38,832 nt of DNA from Gammaproteobacteria bacterium (GTDB lineage: Bacteria > Pseudomonadota > Gammaproteobacteria > Pseudomonadales > Azotimanducaceae). Below, piece by piece: positions 15,252-28,404 of this stretch (its first letter is position 1; the number at the start of each line of letters is the position of its first letter). The notes under the pieces were generated by a model. It ran no database searches and was not told where the DNA came from. It saw nothing but the letters and a program-made list of their open reading frames with translations. The position numbers were made by a program, and so were the translations under genes. The DNA is taken from assembly GCA_028818795.1 (NCBI GenBank), contig JAPPND010000029.1:1-38832 (forward strand), in the 5' to 3' direction.

Positions 15252-18230
15252 CTACTCCAGTTCGGCGCGGAACTCGACGTAGTACCGTGCCCCGAGGTCC
15301 TGGTGCATGTCCGCGAAGTAGCCGAAGTACCTGTCGGCAAGCGGTGCCCGTTCATCGGCTATGTTGAGGCCCCCGAGGCGGATTCGACCACTCAAGTCAT
15401 CCCCGAGGTCGAACCGGTAGGCCAGGTAGGCATTAAGTGTTCGCATGCTTGGAACCACCCACTCGGTGCCGTCGTCGAGCGTCAGCGACCTTTGCACGAA
15501 GTCGCCCACATAAAGCGACGACAGGGATGCGCTCCACCCCTTGTAACCCCATCGCAGCCGGGTCGATGTCTTCCACCTGGGGTTGCCGTTTTGGCGAACC
15601 AGATTCTGGAAACCCGCTACCGGGAAGTTGCCGGGAAGTATGCCGGCCTCCTGGGCCGCAAGTAGAGCGCCTGCGTCGCCACCCGGATCCTGCTGGAAAT
15701 GGCGCAGTCGGGCCATCTGGTGACTCAGCGAGAACTCGCCGAACCGGGTCTCGGCCTCGTAGTAGATGCCGTAGTCGGTGCCGTGGATCGTTCGCTTGTC
15801 GAGGTTGGCGTAGCGGTCGTCCACGTAGGCGATGCGACCTGCGGGACATATTCCCGCCGCGCTGAAAATCTCGGTCTCGTCGTCGTCCGCTTCGCCTCGG
15901 ACGATCGCGGGATTGCCGGCGAAACCGTCGCAGTTGCTGTTGCCATTGTTGATGCGCAGTAGCAGGTCGAGCAGGGAGTGGTTCTCCTCCCCGAGCAGGC
16001 CGATTGTGTCTTCCTTTTCGTTCCACCAGGTGTCGACGGTGAACGTCATGCCCGCGAAGGGGGTGACCACGGCGCCGAGCGAGCGGTTGTCGGAACTCTC
16101 GGGGATGAGATTCTGGCTGCCCTGCGCGATCCGCTGCGTGGAGTAGCGGCAGCTCAGTGTGTCCTGGTCGGGGTCGCCGCCGTTGTCAGCGGCATAGACG
16201 CACGTCCAGTCGGTCCGCGTGTTCTGGCGAGCCACGATCTCCTCGTTGATGGTCACGAGGTTGGGCGCGCGGAAGGCACCGGACCAGGAGCCCCTGAGCA
16301 ACAGCCGTTCGTGTGGCCGGAAACCCAACGCTATCTTGCCGACCGTGGTGTTGCCGACATCGGAGAAGTCCTCGTAGCGCATTGCGAGTTGCAGATCGAG
16401 GGTTTCGTGAACTGGCACCGCGAGTTCGCCGAAAGCCGAGAACACATTGTGGTCGCCCTTGCTGTCCGGCGTGGGGCTCGAGTTCACCACGTCGGAAACG
16501 TAGGGCCAGGTGTCCCCCTGGAAGTCCGTGAAGACGATGGTGCCGTCGAGTCGCGGGTCGCGATCATCGACGAAGGACTCGCGCCGAAACTCTGCGCCGG
16601 CGAGTAGTCCAACCGGACCAGCAGGTAGGTTGAAGATGTCGTAAGTCGACGCCTTGAAGTCGACTAGGAAGAGCTCGGTCTCGTTGTCACGTCGGACATC
16701 GACCAGGGCGCGCTCGATGTTCGTATTCGCGCGTCCGCTGAAAGGGTTGTAGGCCGCAGGCGTCGGATCCTCGAGCGCTTCCTGCATGAGGATGTTTGAG
16801 ATCCGGTTGTGGGTCACGTCCTCCTTCTCGGCCCGCGACCAGACGACGGCACCGTCCCAATCCCAGGCATCCCACGTGCCGCGGAACCCCTGTAGAAAGC
16901 GCCAAGTCGCACCGTCGTTGTCGACGATCCGGGGTGCCTCGACCCAGCGTCCGTTGTCGATCCACAACCTGACGCCGGAACAGGGGACGTCGGGGATCAC
17001 GTCGTCGGGTAGCCGGTTGGGGGAACCGCAGGGGCCGAGCGGGTTGTAGTAGTTCTCGGCACCGACCTGGAGCTTCACCGTTGAAAACGAGGCCGACGCG
17101 TGACGGTTCATGTTGGAGGCCGACAAGTAGGCCGCAAGTTCCGTATAGCTCTCCATGCCGTTGTCGAACTCGTGGTTCAGGAAGGCGAACACATGGGTTC
17201 GCTCGAGTTCGGAGAAGAGGTCGCGGTTCTCGTTCAGGTTGTGCCGATAGGTTCCTTGCCCGTCGATGCCCCCGCAGGTGCCGTAGCCGATCTCGTACTG
17301 GCACCGCGGGTCGCCGACCGGATAGGTCTCGAACTCGCCAGCGCTGTCCGTCAACTCACCGCGCAGGCCCCAACGCCGGACGCTACTAACGGCGTCGAAC
17401 TGACGGTATTCCGAGTTGGCGCTGTTGTTGCGGAAATCCGTTTCGGATGCCCAGGGCGAGTTCGGGTCCAACCGCCAGCGGAAGTCGGAATCGGCCCATC
17501 GCGGGTCGTCCTGGGAGTTCACCCGGTCGCGCTGGTAGTGTTGCGCGAACACGCTCAGATTGGTACGACCTTCGTTGAACGTGCTGCCCCACTCGCCGAT
17601 CAAGGTGAGATCGGTGCGTGGAATGTTCTCGAAAGCAGCGTGCTTGACCCGTACGCGGGCACCCTCGAAGTCGCTGTTCAGTACGTAGTTGACGACCCCG
17701 GCGACCGCATCGGCGCCGTAGATTGCGGATGCGCCGTCTCGCAACACTTCGATGCGCCGGAGTCCCGCAGGCGGCAGCGACTGGGAGTTGGCGGTGTTCA
17801 CGGGCACGAAGCTGCCGCCGACTTCCTCGGTCTGGTAGCTGGCGGCGTTCACGACGCGGCGACCGTTCAGGAGCACCAGCGTGTTGCCGGTCCCGAGATT
17901 GCGGAGGTTGAATGCGCCGACGTCGCCCCGTGCCGAGTTGACGCCACCGCTGATGTTCTCGGCCTCGTTGAAGAAGTTGGAGCCTTGCTCAACGAGTTGC
18001 TCGAGCAGGTCGGCGCCATCGTCGAAGCCCAATGCCTCGATGTCTTCCGCATCGAGCACGGAAACGGCCAGTGCGTCGGCGATGTCGGCACCCTTGATCT
18101 GGGTGCCCGTGACGACCACCTCCTCGATTTCCGAGTCGTCGTCGGTGTCGTTCTGGGCCTCGGCTGCGGTTGTCGCCAGCAGCAGCGGCACGAGGAAAAG
18201 ACGACCTGGGTACGGGTTCACAGAGGACAT
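15252..18230 (-). CDS. TonB-dependent outer-membrane receptor
   Basis: This 992-residue protein has a signal peptide of about 25 residues (LFLVPLLLATTAAEA) and a TonB-box-like EEVVVTGTQ at residues 36-44. The plug domain follows at about 50-190 (LVLLNGRRV, GLRRIEVLRDGASAIYGADAVAGVVNYV). The rest is the 22-strand barrel with the usual aromatic-rich repeats. The plug sequence resembles receptors for peptides, carbohydrates or uncharacterised ligands rather than classical siderophore receptors, but the ligand cannot be assigned. The ATG at 18228-18230 follows GGAGAAG and starts the signal peptide; an upstream extension of 42 codons is unlikely. An M14 carboxypeptidase gene follows after 4 bases. 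Confidence 0.93.
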   Translation of the reverse strand: MSSVNPYPGRLFLVPLLLATTAAEAQNDTDDDSEIEEVVVTGTQIKGADIADALAVSVLDAEDIEALGFDDGADLLEQLVEQGSNFFNEAENISGGVNSARGDVGAFNLRNLGTGNTLVLLNGRRVVNAASYQTEEVGGSFVPVNTANSQSLPPAGLRRIEVLRDGASAIYGADAVAGVVNYVLNSDFEGARVRVKHAAFENIPRTDLTLIGEWGSTFNEGRTNLSVFAQHYQRDRVNSQDDPRWADSDFRWRLDPNSPWASETDFRNNSANSEYRQFDAVSSVRRWGLRGELTDSAGEFETYPVGDPRCQYEIGYGTCGGIDGQGTYRHNLNENRDLFSELERTHVFAFLNHEFDNGMESYTELAAYLSASNMNRHASASFSTVKLQVGAENYYNPLGPCGSPNRLPDDVIPDVPCSGVRLWIDNGRWVEAPRIVDNDGATWRFLQGFRGTWDAWDWDGAVVWSRAEKEDVTHNRISNILMQEALEDPTPAAYNPFSGRANTNIERALVDVRRDNETELFLVDFKASTYDIFNLPAGPVGLLAGAEFRRESFVDDRDPRLDGTIVFTDFQGDTWPYVSDVVNSSPTPDSKGDHNVFSAFGELAVPVHETLDLQLAMRYEDFSDVGNTTVGKIALGFRPHERLLLRGSWSGAFRAPNLVTINEEIVARQNTRTDWTCVYAADNGGDPDQDTLSCRYSTQRIAQGSQNLIPESSDNRSLGAVVTPFAGMTFTVDTWWNEKEDTIGLLGEENHSLLDLLLRINNGNSNCDGFAGNPAIVRGEADDDETEIFSAAGICPAGRIAYVDDRYANLDKRTIHGTDYGIYYEAETRFGEFSLSHQMARLRHFQQDPGGDAGALLAAQEAGILPGNFPVAGFQNLVRQNGNPRWKTSTRLRWGYKGWSASLSSLYVGDFVQRSLTLDDGTEWVVPSMRTLNAYLAYRFDLGDDLSGRIRLGGLNIADERAPLADRYFGYFADMHQDLGARYYVEFRAELE

Positions 18231-18384
18231 GTGACTTCTCCATTGACGCGGGAGGCTCCCGCCGCGAATCCATGGCGGGCTTTGCAGTTTGTCGCAAACG
18301 GGCGGTCGCATCAATGCGCGGCGCGACACCCGATAGTCGTTGCCGGTCCCGCGCAATTGCCCGCTCGTGGCCGGCGTGGCGGGT

Positions 18385-18606
18385 CTAGTCCATCGTCCCG
18401 ACGTGACGCCGCACCGCGTCGACCAACGCGTCCCGATGTGCGAACTGGCGCCGACTTGTCGCAGCGGGTGCCGCGCTCTGCGTCACGATCACGAGGTCGT
18501 TGCCCGGGTCGATCCAGATGAGCTGTCCGAAAATGCCGTGTGCCGCATAGCGACCGTCTCCCCAGAGCCACCACAGGTAGCCGTAGCCCGGGTAGCTCGG
18601 CGAGCC
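18385..18606 (-). pseudogene. C-terminal remnant of a serine hydrolase (beta-lactamase fold)
   Basis: Reading the minus strand from 18606 to the stop at 18385 gives GSPSYPGYGYLWWLWGDGRY and then a stretch with AAHGIFGQLIWIDPGNDLVIVTQS. This is the conserved C-terminal end of class C-like serine hydrolases. An in-frame TAG (18607-18609) lies immediately before it, and nothing upstream in any frame resembles the SxxK or YxN portions. So about 70 residues of a protein that is normally 350-450 residues long remain. It is probably a decayed gene rather than a frameshift. It lies between the TonB receptor promoter region and the alpha/beta hydrolase gene. Confidence 0.75.
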
Positions 18607-18693
18607 CTATGCTGGGTCCAGAAGAGCGGCGACGTGTCCCGTGCGGGGAGTGTGTTCGGTCGACCATGGACGGGCTCGGTGCCATTCGGGCGC

Positions 18694-19491
18694 CTAGGTC
18701 GGCACGACGCCAATCAACGCGTCGAGCACCTCGTTGGGGCGTTCGTTGAGCATGGCATGGCCGCAGCCTTCGAGGCGCACCACCCGGGCGTCGGGTAGCG
18801 CTTGGGCAACGTCCAGCCCGGCCCGCGCAGGCGTCATCATGTCGTCGTCACCCGCGATGACGAGAACGGGGCATTGGATCATTGCTCCGGCCGATTCGGC
18901 GTCGAAGGTGTTGCAGGCGGTGAGGTCGGCATGGAACACGCCCGGTGCGGAGCGTTCCAGCAGACGTTCGCCGACACCCAGCATCCAGACGCCCGGATTG
19001 GCATTGCTGCCCAGCGTGCCCGTGGAGTGACTCCAGGTGTTCGCCATGTCGATGGCCGCGTGGTGGTTGTCCTTCGCGGCGTTCAACAAGGGGTCGGTAA
19101 CCGGCATCGGCGCGGAGGTGCCGAGCAGGGCCAGCGCGCGGCACCGGTGGGGCATCGTCGAGGCGAATCGGTATGCGACCAGCGAACCCATGCTGTGGCC
19201 GGCGACTGCGGCGGTGGGTATTGCCAGGGCATCGAGTGCCTCGCCGAGCCAAACGGCCATGGCGTCGATGCAGTCGAACGGCGGACCCTCGGAGCGCCCG
19301 TGACCGGGCAGGTCGACGGCCGCCACGCGCAAACCCTGGCGCGCGAAGTAGCGCGCCGGCAACGCCCAGACCGTGTGGTCCATGCCGGCGCCGTGTACGA
19401 AGACAACGCTCTCGGCATCGGTGTCGGGATGGCCCGAGCCGTTGCCAACATAGACGGTCCGACCGTCGACCCGGATGCGCGTCCCGCTCAT
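18694..19491 (-). CDS. Alpha/beta-fold hydrolase
   Basis: This 265-residue protein has the full alpha/beta hydrolase pattern. It shows HGAG (33-36) as oxyanion loop, DLPGHGRSEGP, the nucleophile Ser100 in AGHSMGSL, an acid in IAGDDDMMTP, and the catalytic His in GCGHAMLNE. No signal peptide is seen. The start ATG overlaps the stop of the upstream metY-type gene by 4 bases (ATGA), so the two are translationally coupled. Because MetX homoserine acyltransferases also have this fold, a thio-ester or acyl-homoserine substrate might be suspected. However, the protein is shorter than MetX and closer to general esterases, so no substrate is assigned. Confidence 0.85.
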   Translation of the reverse strand: MSGTRIRVDGRTVYVGNGSGHPDTDAESVVFVHGAGMDHTVWALPARYFARQGLRVAAVDLPGHGRSEGPPFDCIDAMAVWLGEALDALAIPTAAVAGHSMGSLVAYRFASTMPHRCRALALLGTSAPMPVTDPLLNAAKDNHHAAIDMANTWSHSTGTLGSNANPGVWMLGVGERLLERSAPGVFHADLTACNTFDAESAGAMIQCPVLVIAGDDDMMTPARAGLDVAQALPDARVVRLEGCGHAMLNERPNEVLDALIGVVPT

Positions 19492-20804
19492 CGGGGTGCC
19501 CGCGTCGCCCGTCGCAGCGCGCGGGACAGGTCGCCGATCAGGTCATCGGGATCCTCGAGGCCGATCGACAGGCGCACCAAGCCCTCGCCGATGCCGGCGG
19601 CGGCGAGCGCTTCGGCGTCCATTCGGTGATGGGTGGTACTGGCGGGATGGATGACCAAGGACTTGGCGTCGCCGACATTGGCGAGGTGGGAGAAGATCGA
19701 CAGGTCTTCGATGAACGTGCGCCCCGCGTCCCGGCCACCCTTGATCTCGAAGCTGAACACGGCGCCCGCGCCTTTGGGCAGGAGGCGCGCACTGAGGTCG
19801 TGATCCGGATGGCTGGGCAACTCCGGATAGCTGACGGACTCGACGGCTTCGTGCGCCTCGAGGAAGGCCACCACCTCGCGGGTGTTCGCAACGTGCTTGT
19901 CCATGCGAATGGGTAGCGTCTCCAGCCCCTGCAGCACGTGGAACGCCGTGGTCGGCGACATGCACGCGCCGAAATCGCGCAGTCCCTCCCGCCGGGCGCG
20001 GACGATGAACGCCTGGGGACCGAACTCCTCCGCGAACACGAGGTCGTGGAAGCCTTCGTACGGCTCGGTGAGTGTCGGAAACTTGCCCGACGCCTCCCAA
20101 TCGAAGGTGCCGCCGTCGATCACCAAGCCGCCGATGACGATGCCATGGCCGCTTAGGAACTTGGTCGCGGAATGGAACACCAGATCCGCGCCGAGATCGA
20201 TGGGTTTGCACAGATAGGGCGTCGCGAAGGTCGAGTCGACGAGCAGGGGAAGGTCGGCGTCGTGGGCGACCGCCGCGACCGTGGGAACGTCGAGCACTTC
20301 GAGACCGGGATTGCCGAGGATTTCGCCGAAGACCAGGCGCGTGTTGTCGCGAATAGCCGCCTCGAATGCCGCTGGCGACCGCGGATCGACGAAGGTCGTT
20401 TCGATTCCGAAACGGGGCAGCGTGTATTGCAGCAGGTTGTGCGTGCCGCCGTAGAGCGACCGCGACGCCACGATGTGGTCGCCGGCGGAGCAGATGGTCG
20501 ACACCGCCAGGTGCATGGCCGCCTGGCCGCTGGCGACGGCGATGGCGGCGACGCCGTGTTCGAGGGCGCTGATCCGCTCTTCGAGCACCGCGTTGGTGGG
20601 GTTCGACAAGCGCGAATAGACGTGCCCCGCACGCTCGATGTTGAACAGTCCGACGGCGAAATCGCTGTCCGGGAACACGAACGACGCCGACTGGTAGATC
20701 GGCGTCGCGCGGGCGCCCGTGGCGGCGTCCGGTCGCTGGCCGGCGTGCAGGGCAAGGGTGTCGAATCCGGTGGGGCGAGGGCCCCGGTGTTCGTCGTCGG
20801 CCAT
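19488..20804 (-). CDS. metY: O-acetylhomoserine sulfhydrylase family (MetY-type) PLP enzyme
   Basis: This 438-residue protein of the Cys/Met metabolism PLP family has FDTLALHAGQRPDAATGARATPIYQSASFVF at the N-terminus, the PLP-stacking region SGQAAMHLA, and the Schiff-base lysine Lys215 in HSATKFLSGHG. Length and the YSRLSNPTNAVLEERI and FDWEASGKFPTLTEPY motifs fit O-acetylhomoserine aminocarboxypropyltransferase, which makes homocysteine from O-acetylhomoserine and sulfide, rather than the shorter cystathionine gamma-synthase/lyase group (about 390 residues). It is the first gene of a unit with the overlapping alpha/beta hydrolase. The substrate (acetyl or succinyl ester) is inferred. Confidence 0.88.
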   Translation of the reverse strand: MADDEHRGPRPTGFDTLALHAGQRPDAATGARATPIYQSASFVFPDSDFAVGLFNIERAGHVYSRLSNPTNAVLEERISALEHGVAAIAVASGQAAMHLAVSTICSAGDHIVASRSLYGGTHNLLQYTLPRFGIETTFVDPRSPAAFEAAIRDNTRLVFGEILGNPGLEVLDVPTVAAVAHDADLPLLVDSTFATPYLCKPIDLGADLVFHSATKFLSGHGIVIGGLVIDGGTFDWEASGKFPTLTEPYEGFHDLVFAEEFGPQAFIVRARREGLRDFGACMSPTTAFHVLQGLETLPIRMDKHVANTREVVAFLEAHEAVESVSYPELPSHPDHDLSARLLPKGAGAVFSFEIKGGRDAGRTFIEDLSIFSHLANVGDAKSLVIHPASTTHHRMDAEALAAAGIGEGLVRLSIGLEDPDDLIGDLSRALRRATRAPR

Positions 20805-20942
20805 GCGTGAATCCTAACAGCCCGTCCGAGTTCACGGGGAATCCGGCCAGCTTGGGTTGCTGGAAAAACACCAATGCCCCAACTCGGGGCCGTGTCCCGT
20901 GCCTGAAACCGGGATGCCCGGTCGAACCGCGTTTCCGGTGGG

Positions 20943-21524
20943 CTACTGGAGTCGGACCTCGGCGGTGGGGCGCTCGACAGCGTAGGCGGCCGGTTCGGCG
21001 GAGCTTGGCGAATACAGGCTGTAGCCGACAAGGCCGATGATCAAAGTGAATCCCAAGGCCATCGTCCGGAACAGGACGTTGAACCTGGTCGAGAACTCCC
21101 GGTGCTGGGATTCCAGCTTGGCGTCGATGGCGTCGAACCGGGGTTTCAGCGCCTCGAACTTGGCCTCGATGGCGTCGAACCGGGGTTCCAGCGCTTGGAA
21201 CTTGGCGTCGATGGCGTCGAACCGGGGTTCCAGCCCCTCGAACCGGGCTTCGAATTTCTGGTCCATCGCCTCGAACCGGGCCTCGAACTTGGCATCCATG
21301 GCCTCGATGGCTAGGCGCAAGGACTGGACGGCGTCGTCAAGGTCCCGCTTGGTCACCATGTTGTCGGCCAATTCGTCGCCGAGGGCACGAGCCATGCCTT
21401 CGGCCTGGGGATCGTCGAATCCGGCTGCCTTCAACCGATCTGCGAATCGCAGGGTGTCGATCACGGTCGGGTACATCGTCGTTACCGCGTCGGTCGAGCT
21501 TATCATGTGCTGGGTAGAACCCAT
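20943..21524 (-). CDS. Coiled-coil protein with C-terminal membrane anchor (DUF1640/CCDC90-like)
   Basis: This protein has about 193 residues. The N-terminal part (TVIDTLRFADRLKAAGFDDPQAEGMARAL) matches the start of the DUF1640-type coiled-coil family. A long coiled coil at about residues 60-150 follows, including three 14-residue units of the type LEPRFDAIDAKFQA. Then comes a single membrane span (TMALGFTLIIGLVGYSLY) and a short tail. Function is unknown; the anchor suggests a membrane-tethered rod. Three in-frame ATGs (21524, 21506, 21476) are possible. The first was taken because a GGCAGG lies just before it, but the conserved part begins only after 21476. It diverges from pyrG. Confidence 0.7.
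   Translation of the reverse strand: MGSTQHMISSTDAVTTMYPTVIDTLRFADRLKAAGFDDPQAEGMARALGDELADNMVTKRDLDDAVQSLRLAIEAMDAKFEARFEAMDQKFEARFEGLEPRFDAIDAKFQALEPRFDAIEAKFEALKPRFDAIDAKLESQHREFSTRFNVLFRTMALGFTLIIGLVGYSLYSPSSAEPAAYAVERPTAEVRLQ
21121..21246 (-). repeat. Three tandem 42-bp units inside the coiled-coil gene
   Basis: Units start at 21121, 21163 and 21205 with an exact 42-base period and only a few mismatches. Each encodes a two-heptad, 14-residue coiled-coil unit. The repeat keeps frame, so changes in copy number would lengthen or shorten the rod without breaking the gene. Confidence 0.85.
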
Positions 21525-21688
21525 CCTGCCCGATTCCCTTGGCGGATGCTGTGAGACATCGACCCGAACCAGTGTGCGAATTGGCTGAACTTGCGTTACT
21601 CGCCACACTCCCGGTTGCGCCCTTCGATCACTCCAAGAACCCGTTTTTGTGCTAAGGTGCACTTCCATCTTCCGGCATGGACGCTTAG

Positions 21689-23365
<1,677 letters not shown>

Positions 23366-23441
23366 CTGGATTCGCATAGACCGGGGAAGCCGGCAGAAAC
23401 CGAATTCGAGACGGGTCGGACAGGGAAGAAGGAGTCCGGAT

Positions 23442-25907
<2,466 letters not shown>

Positions 25908-25911
<4 letters not shown>

Positions 25912-26579
25912 AGGACTTCAACCTGCAGGGCATCGGGATGACCTCGCGGCGCACCCGGGACCGCCTGGTGGGGCGTTTGCGCGACCAGGGCATCGCCGAT
26001 GAGCGCGTACTCGACACCATCGCCGCAGTGCCCCGACACATCTTCGTCGACGAAGCGCTTGCGCATCGCGCCTACGAGGATTCGGCGCTTCCCATCGGCC
26101 ACGGCCAGACAATCTCCCAGCCGTATCTCGTGGCAGCCATGACCGAGGCGATACTCTCGGGAGACGGTGGTGCGCCGTGCCGCGTCCTCGAGATCGGCAC
26201 GGGTTCCGGGTACCAGACGGCGATCCTCGCGACCTTGGTCGAGCAGGTCTACACGGTGGAGCGCATCGGCGGACTTCTGCAACGCGCCCGGGAGCGGCTG
26301 CGGGCATTGGGGGTTCGCAACGTTCGCTTCAATCACGGCGACGGCAATCTCGGCTGGTCGGAACATTCGCCGTTCGATGCGGTGATGGTGACGGCGGGCG
26401 CCTCCCACATTCCCGATGCCGTGATGGATCAGATGGCGGACGGCGCCCATCTCGTCATTCCCGTCGGCAAGGGCGACGTGAAGGAACTCAAGCGCCTGCG
26501 TAAATCCGGCGATGCCTGGCGCCAGGAGACCCTCGACGAGGTCCGTTTCGTACCGCTGGTCCGGGGCATCGCACGATGA
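25908..26579 (+). CDS. pcm: Protein-L-isoaspartate O-methyltransferase
   Basis: This 223-residue SAM-dependent enzyme methylates isoaspartyl residues in damaged proteins so that they can be repaired. The N-terminal [19 protein letters not shown] and [17 protein letters not shown] are typical for Pcm. [16 protein letters not shown] is the SAM-binding motif I, and [16 protein letters not shown] is the later conserved block. The start overlaps the ftsB stop by 4 bases and its stop overlaps the next gene by 4 bases. surE, the usual upstream neighbour in gammaproteobacteria, is absent. Confidence 0.95.
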
Positions 26580-27448
26580 ACGATTCCACCGTAACCGACC
26601 GTTCGCCGACCGGACATTCGCATCCGGGCGTGTTCGCGCGCGGTTTGGCCATGGGGATGGCGGAAGCGGTTCCGGGCGTCTCCGGCGGCACGATCGCCTT
26701 CGTCACCGGCATCTACGACGAACTGATCACCTCGATCGCGTCGTTTTCCCACACCTCCGCATCCACGTTGCTCCGCGATGGCTGGCTGGCGTTCGCGCGC
26801 CGGCACAACCTCGGTTTCCTGGCGGTTCTCGGGGCGGGAATGGCAGTGGGACTGCCGTTGACGCTGGTGCTTGTCGTGGGTCTTTTGGACTCCCACGGGG
26901 TGTACGTCACCGGGTTCTTTTTCGGGCTGATTGCCGCTGCGGTTGTCCACGTTGGTCTTCAGTCGAGTTGGCGATGGCTGGCGTCGCTGGGGCTCGTTGG
27001 TGCCGGCGCCGGCCTTTTGCTCGGTGCGGTGGTGGGCGCCTCGGCCGGTCAGCAGACGTCGATGATCTTCCTGGCCGGTGCGCTCGCCGCCACGGCTTGG
27101 ATACTGCCGGGCCTTTCCGGTGCCTTCGTGTTGGTTGTCTTGGGGCTCTACGAGCCCATGGCCAATGCCCTCCTGGCCGTCGACCTGCCGGTCCTCGCGA
27201 TCTTCGCCGCCGGTTTGGGGATCGGCGTAGTTTGTTTCTCCAAGCTTCTGGCCTGGTTGCTTGAACGGGCGCGGCCGGCGTTGCTCGCGCTGCTTACCGG
27301 ACTGATGGCCGGCTCCCTGGCCCAGTTGTGGCCGTGGCGTGAGACCGCTAGCTCGGAGACCGTGGTGGTCGGGGTCGTCGCCGCGATGGCGGCCGGTGCA
27401 CTTCTGGTCGGCGTCTTGGGCTTTGCATCGGCGCGGCAAGACGGATGA
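26576..27448 (+). CDS. DUF368 (PopT-type) polyprenyl-phosphate translocase
   Basis: This 290-residue membrane protein has about eight hydrophobic segments and the DUF368 opening [32 protein letters not shown] later [19 protein letters not shown] repeats the pattern, which suggests an internal inverted repeat. DUF368 proteins (PopT) have been reported as flippases that return undecaprenyl phosphate to the inner face of the membrane for cell wall and LPS assembly. The gene overlaps pcm and the NlpD-like gene by 4 bases on each side, so it sits in an envelope and division unit, which suits that role. Confidence 0.88.
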   Translation: MNDSTVTDRSPTGHSHPGVFARGLAMGMAEAVPGVSGGTIAFVTGIYDELITSIASFSHTSASTLLRDGWLAFARRHNLGFLAVLGAGMAVGLPLTLVLVVGLLDSHGVYVTGFFFGLIAAAVVHVGLQSSWRWLASLGLVGAGAGLLLGAVVGASAGQQTSMIFLAGALAATAWILPGLSGAFVLVVLGLYEPMANALLAVDLPVLAIFAAGLGIGVVCFSKLLAWLLERARPALLALLTGLMAGSLAQLWPWRETASSETVVVGVVAAMAAGALLVGVLGFASARQDG

Positions 27449-28404
27449 ACGCCAGCTTGGTGAAGGCCGTTCGCATCGTCGGACTCTGCGCGGTGTTGCC
27501 CGTCGTGTTGGCGGCTTGTTTGGTGCATACGCCCGCACCGGTTTCGGAACGGTCGCTGGTCGAAGGACCAATGCCCGAGGTCTACACGGTGCAGAGGTAC
27601 GACACGCTGTATTCCGTGGCCTGGCGCTACGAACTCGATGTCGTTGATCTGGCCGCCCGGAACGGGATCAAGGCTCCCTACGTCATAAAGACCGGGCAAC
27701 GCATCGCCTTGACGGGGACGGGGCCGCCGCCGAAAGCCGCAGTTCCGCCCTCGAAACCCCCGCGCCCTGCCGAGCCGGCTGCAACCGACGGGCCCGTCGA
27801 AGCGGGCAATGCGACCGCCACTCCAAAGCCTGCGCCCGATGCCGTCTCGGTGCCCGTTGCGAAACCCCCAGTAACGCCCCAACCGGTCGCGAAGGCGCCC
27901 GCATCGCCCGAGACCACACCGCCTGTGCCGCCGCGTCCGACCGATCCCGCACCCGCCGAACCCGCTGTCGCCGATCCGACTCCTACGGCGACGGCCCAGC
28001 CGAATGCCCCACCGCCGGCTGAGCCGAAGGTTCCGGCGACGGTGACGGCGGGTGGGTGGCGTCGGCCGGTAGCCGCGAAACCCGTGCGCGGGTTCGGGGC
28101 CGGTTCCAAGGGTTTGGACTACTCTCTGCGCAAGGACACACCGATTCAGGCTGCTACGTCCGGCGTGGTGGTCTACGCTGGGCCGGGATTGGGTGGATTC
28201 CGTCACTTGGTGATCGTGAAGGCGAGCGAACGCCATCTCGTGGCCTATGGTGTCAACGTGCGGCCCAACGTGAAGGAAGGGGACACCGTTCGCCAAGGCG
28301 ATGCCGTCGCCCGGGCCGGTTCGGGTGCGACGGGTGGCCAGTTCCACTTCGAGATCCGGGACAGTGGCAAGCCCATCGATCCCAATCCGCTGATCGGTGG
28401 CTAG
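27445..28404 (+). CDS. nlpD: NlpD-like lipoprotein with LysM and degenerate LytM (M23) domains
   Basis: This 319-residue lipoprotein has a lipobox LAAC with Cys25. A LysM domain lies at about residues 45-90 (YTVQRYDTLYSVAWRYELD, VIKTGQRIAL). A 110-residue linker rich in Pro and Ala follows, then a C-terminal M23/LytM domain at about 205-317. The LytM zinc site is incomplete: GSKGLDYSL lacks the first His, and FHFEIR keeps only one of the HxH pair. This is the state known for E. coli NlpD, which activates the amidase AmiC rather than cutting peptidoglycan. Usually rpoS follows nlpD; here it does not. Confidence 0.92.
   Translation: MNASLVKAVRIVGLCAVLPVVLAACLVHTPAPVSERSLVEGPMPEVYTVQRYDTLYSVAWRYELDVVDLAARNGIKAPYVIKTGQRIALTGTGPPPKAAVPPSKPPRPAEPAATDGPVEAGNATATPKPAPDAVSVPVAKPPVTPQPVAKAPASPETTPPVPPRPTDPAPAEPAVADPTPTATAQPNAPPPAEPKVPATVTAGGWRRPVAAKPVRGFGAGSKGLDYSLRKDTPIQAATSGVVVYAGPGLGGFRHLVIVKASERHLVAYGVNVRPNVKEGDTVRQGDAVARAGSGATGGQFHFEIRDSGKPIDPNPLIGG

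Noticed and set aside
17100-18521. A 473-codon open frame opposite the TonB receptor gene
   Set aside because: It lies fully across a gene with clear family motifs, encodes a composition-driven sequence with no recognisable domain, and is a common effect of high GC content.
21121-21246. The 42-bp tandem repeats as a possible CRISPR array
   Set aside because: There are no unique spacers, the repeats are directly adjacent, and they keep a coding frame for a coiled coil.
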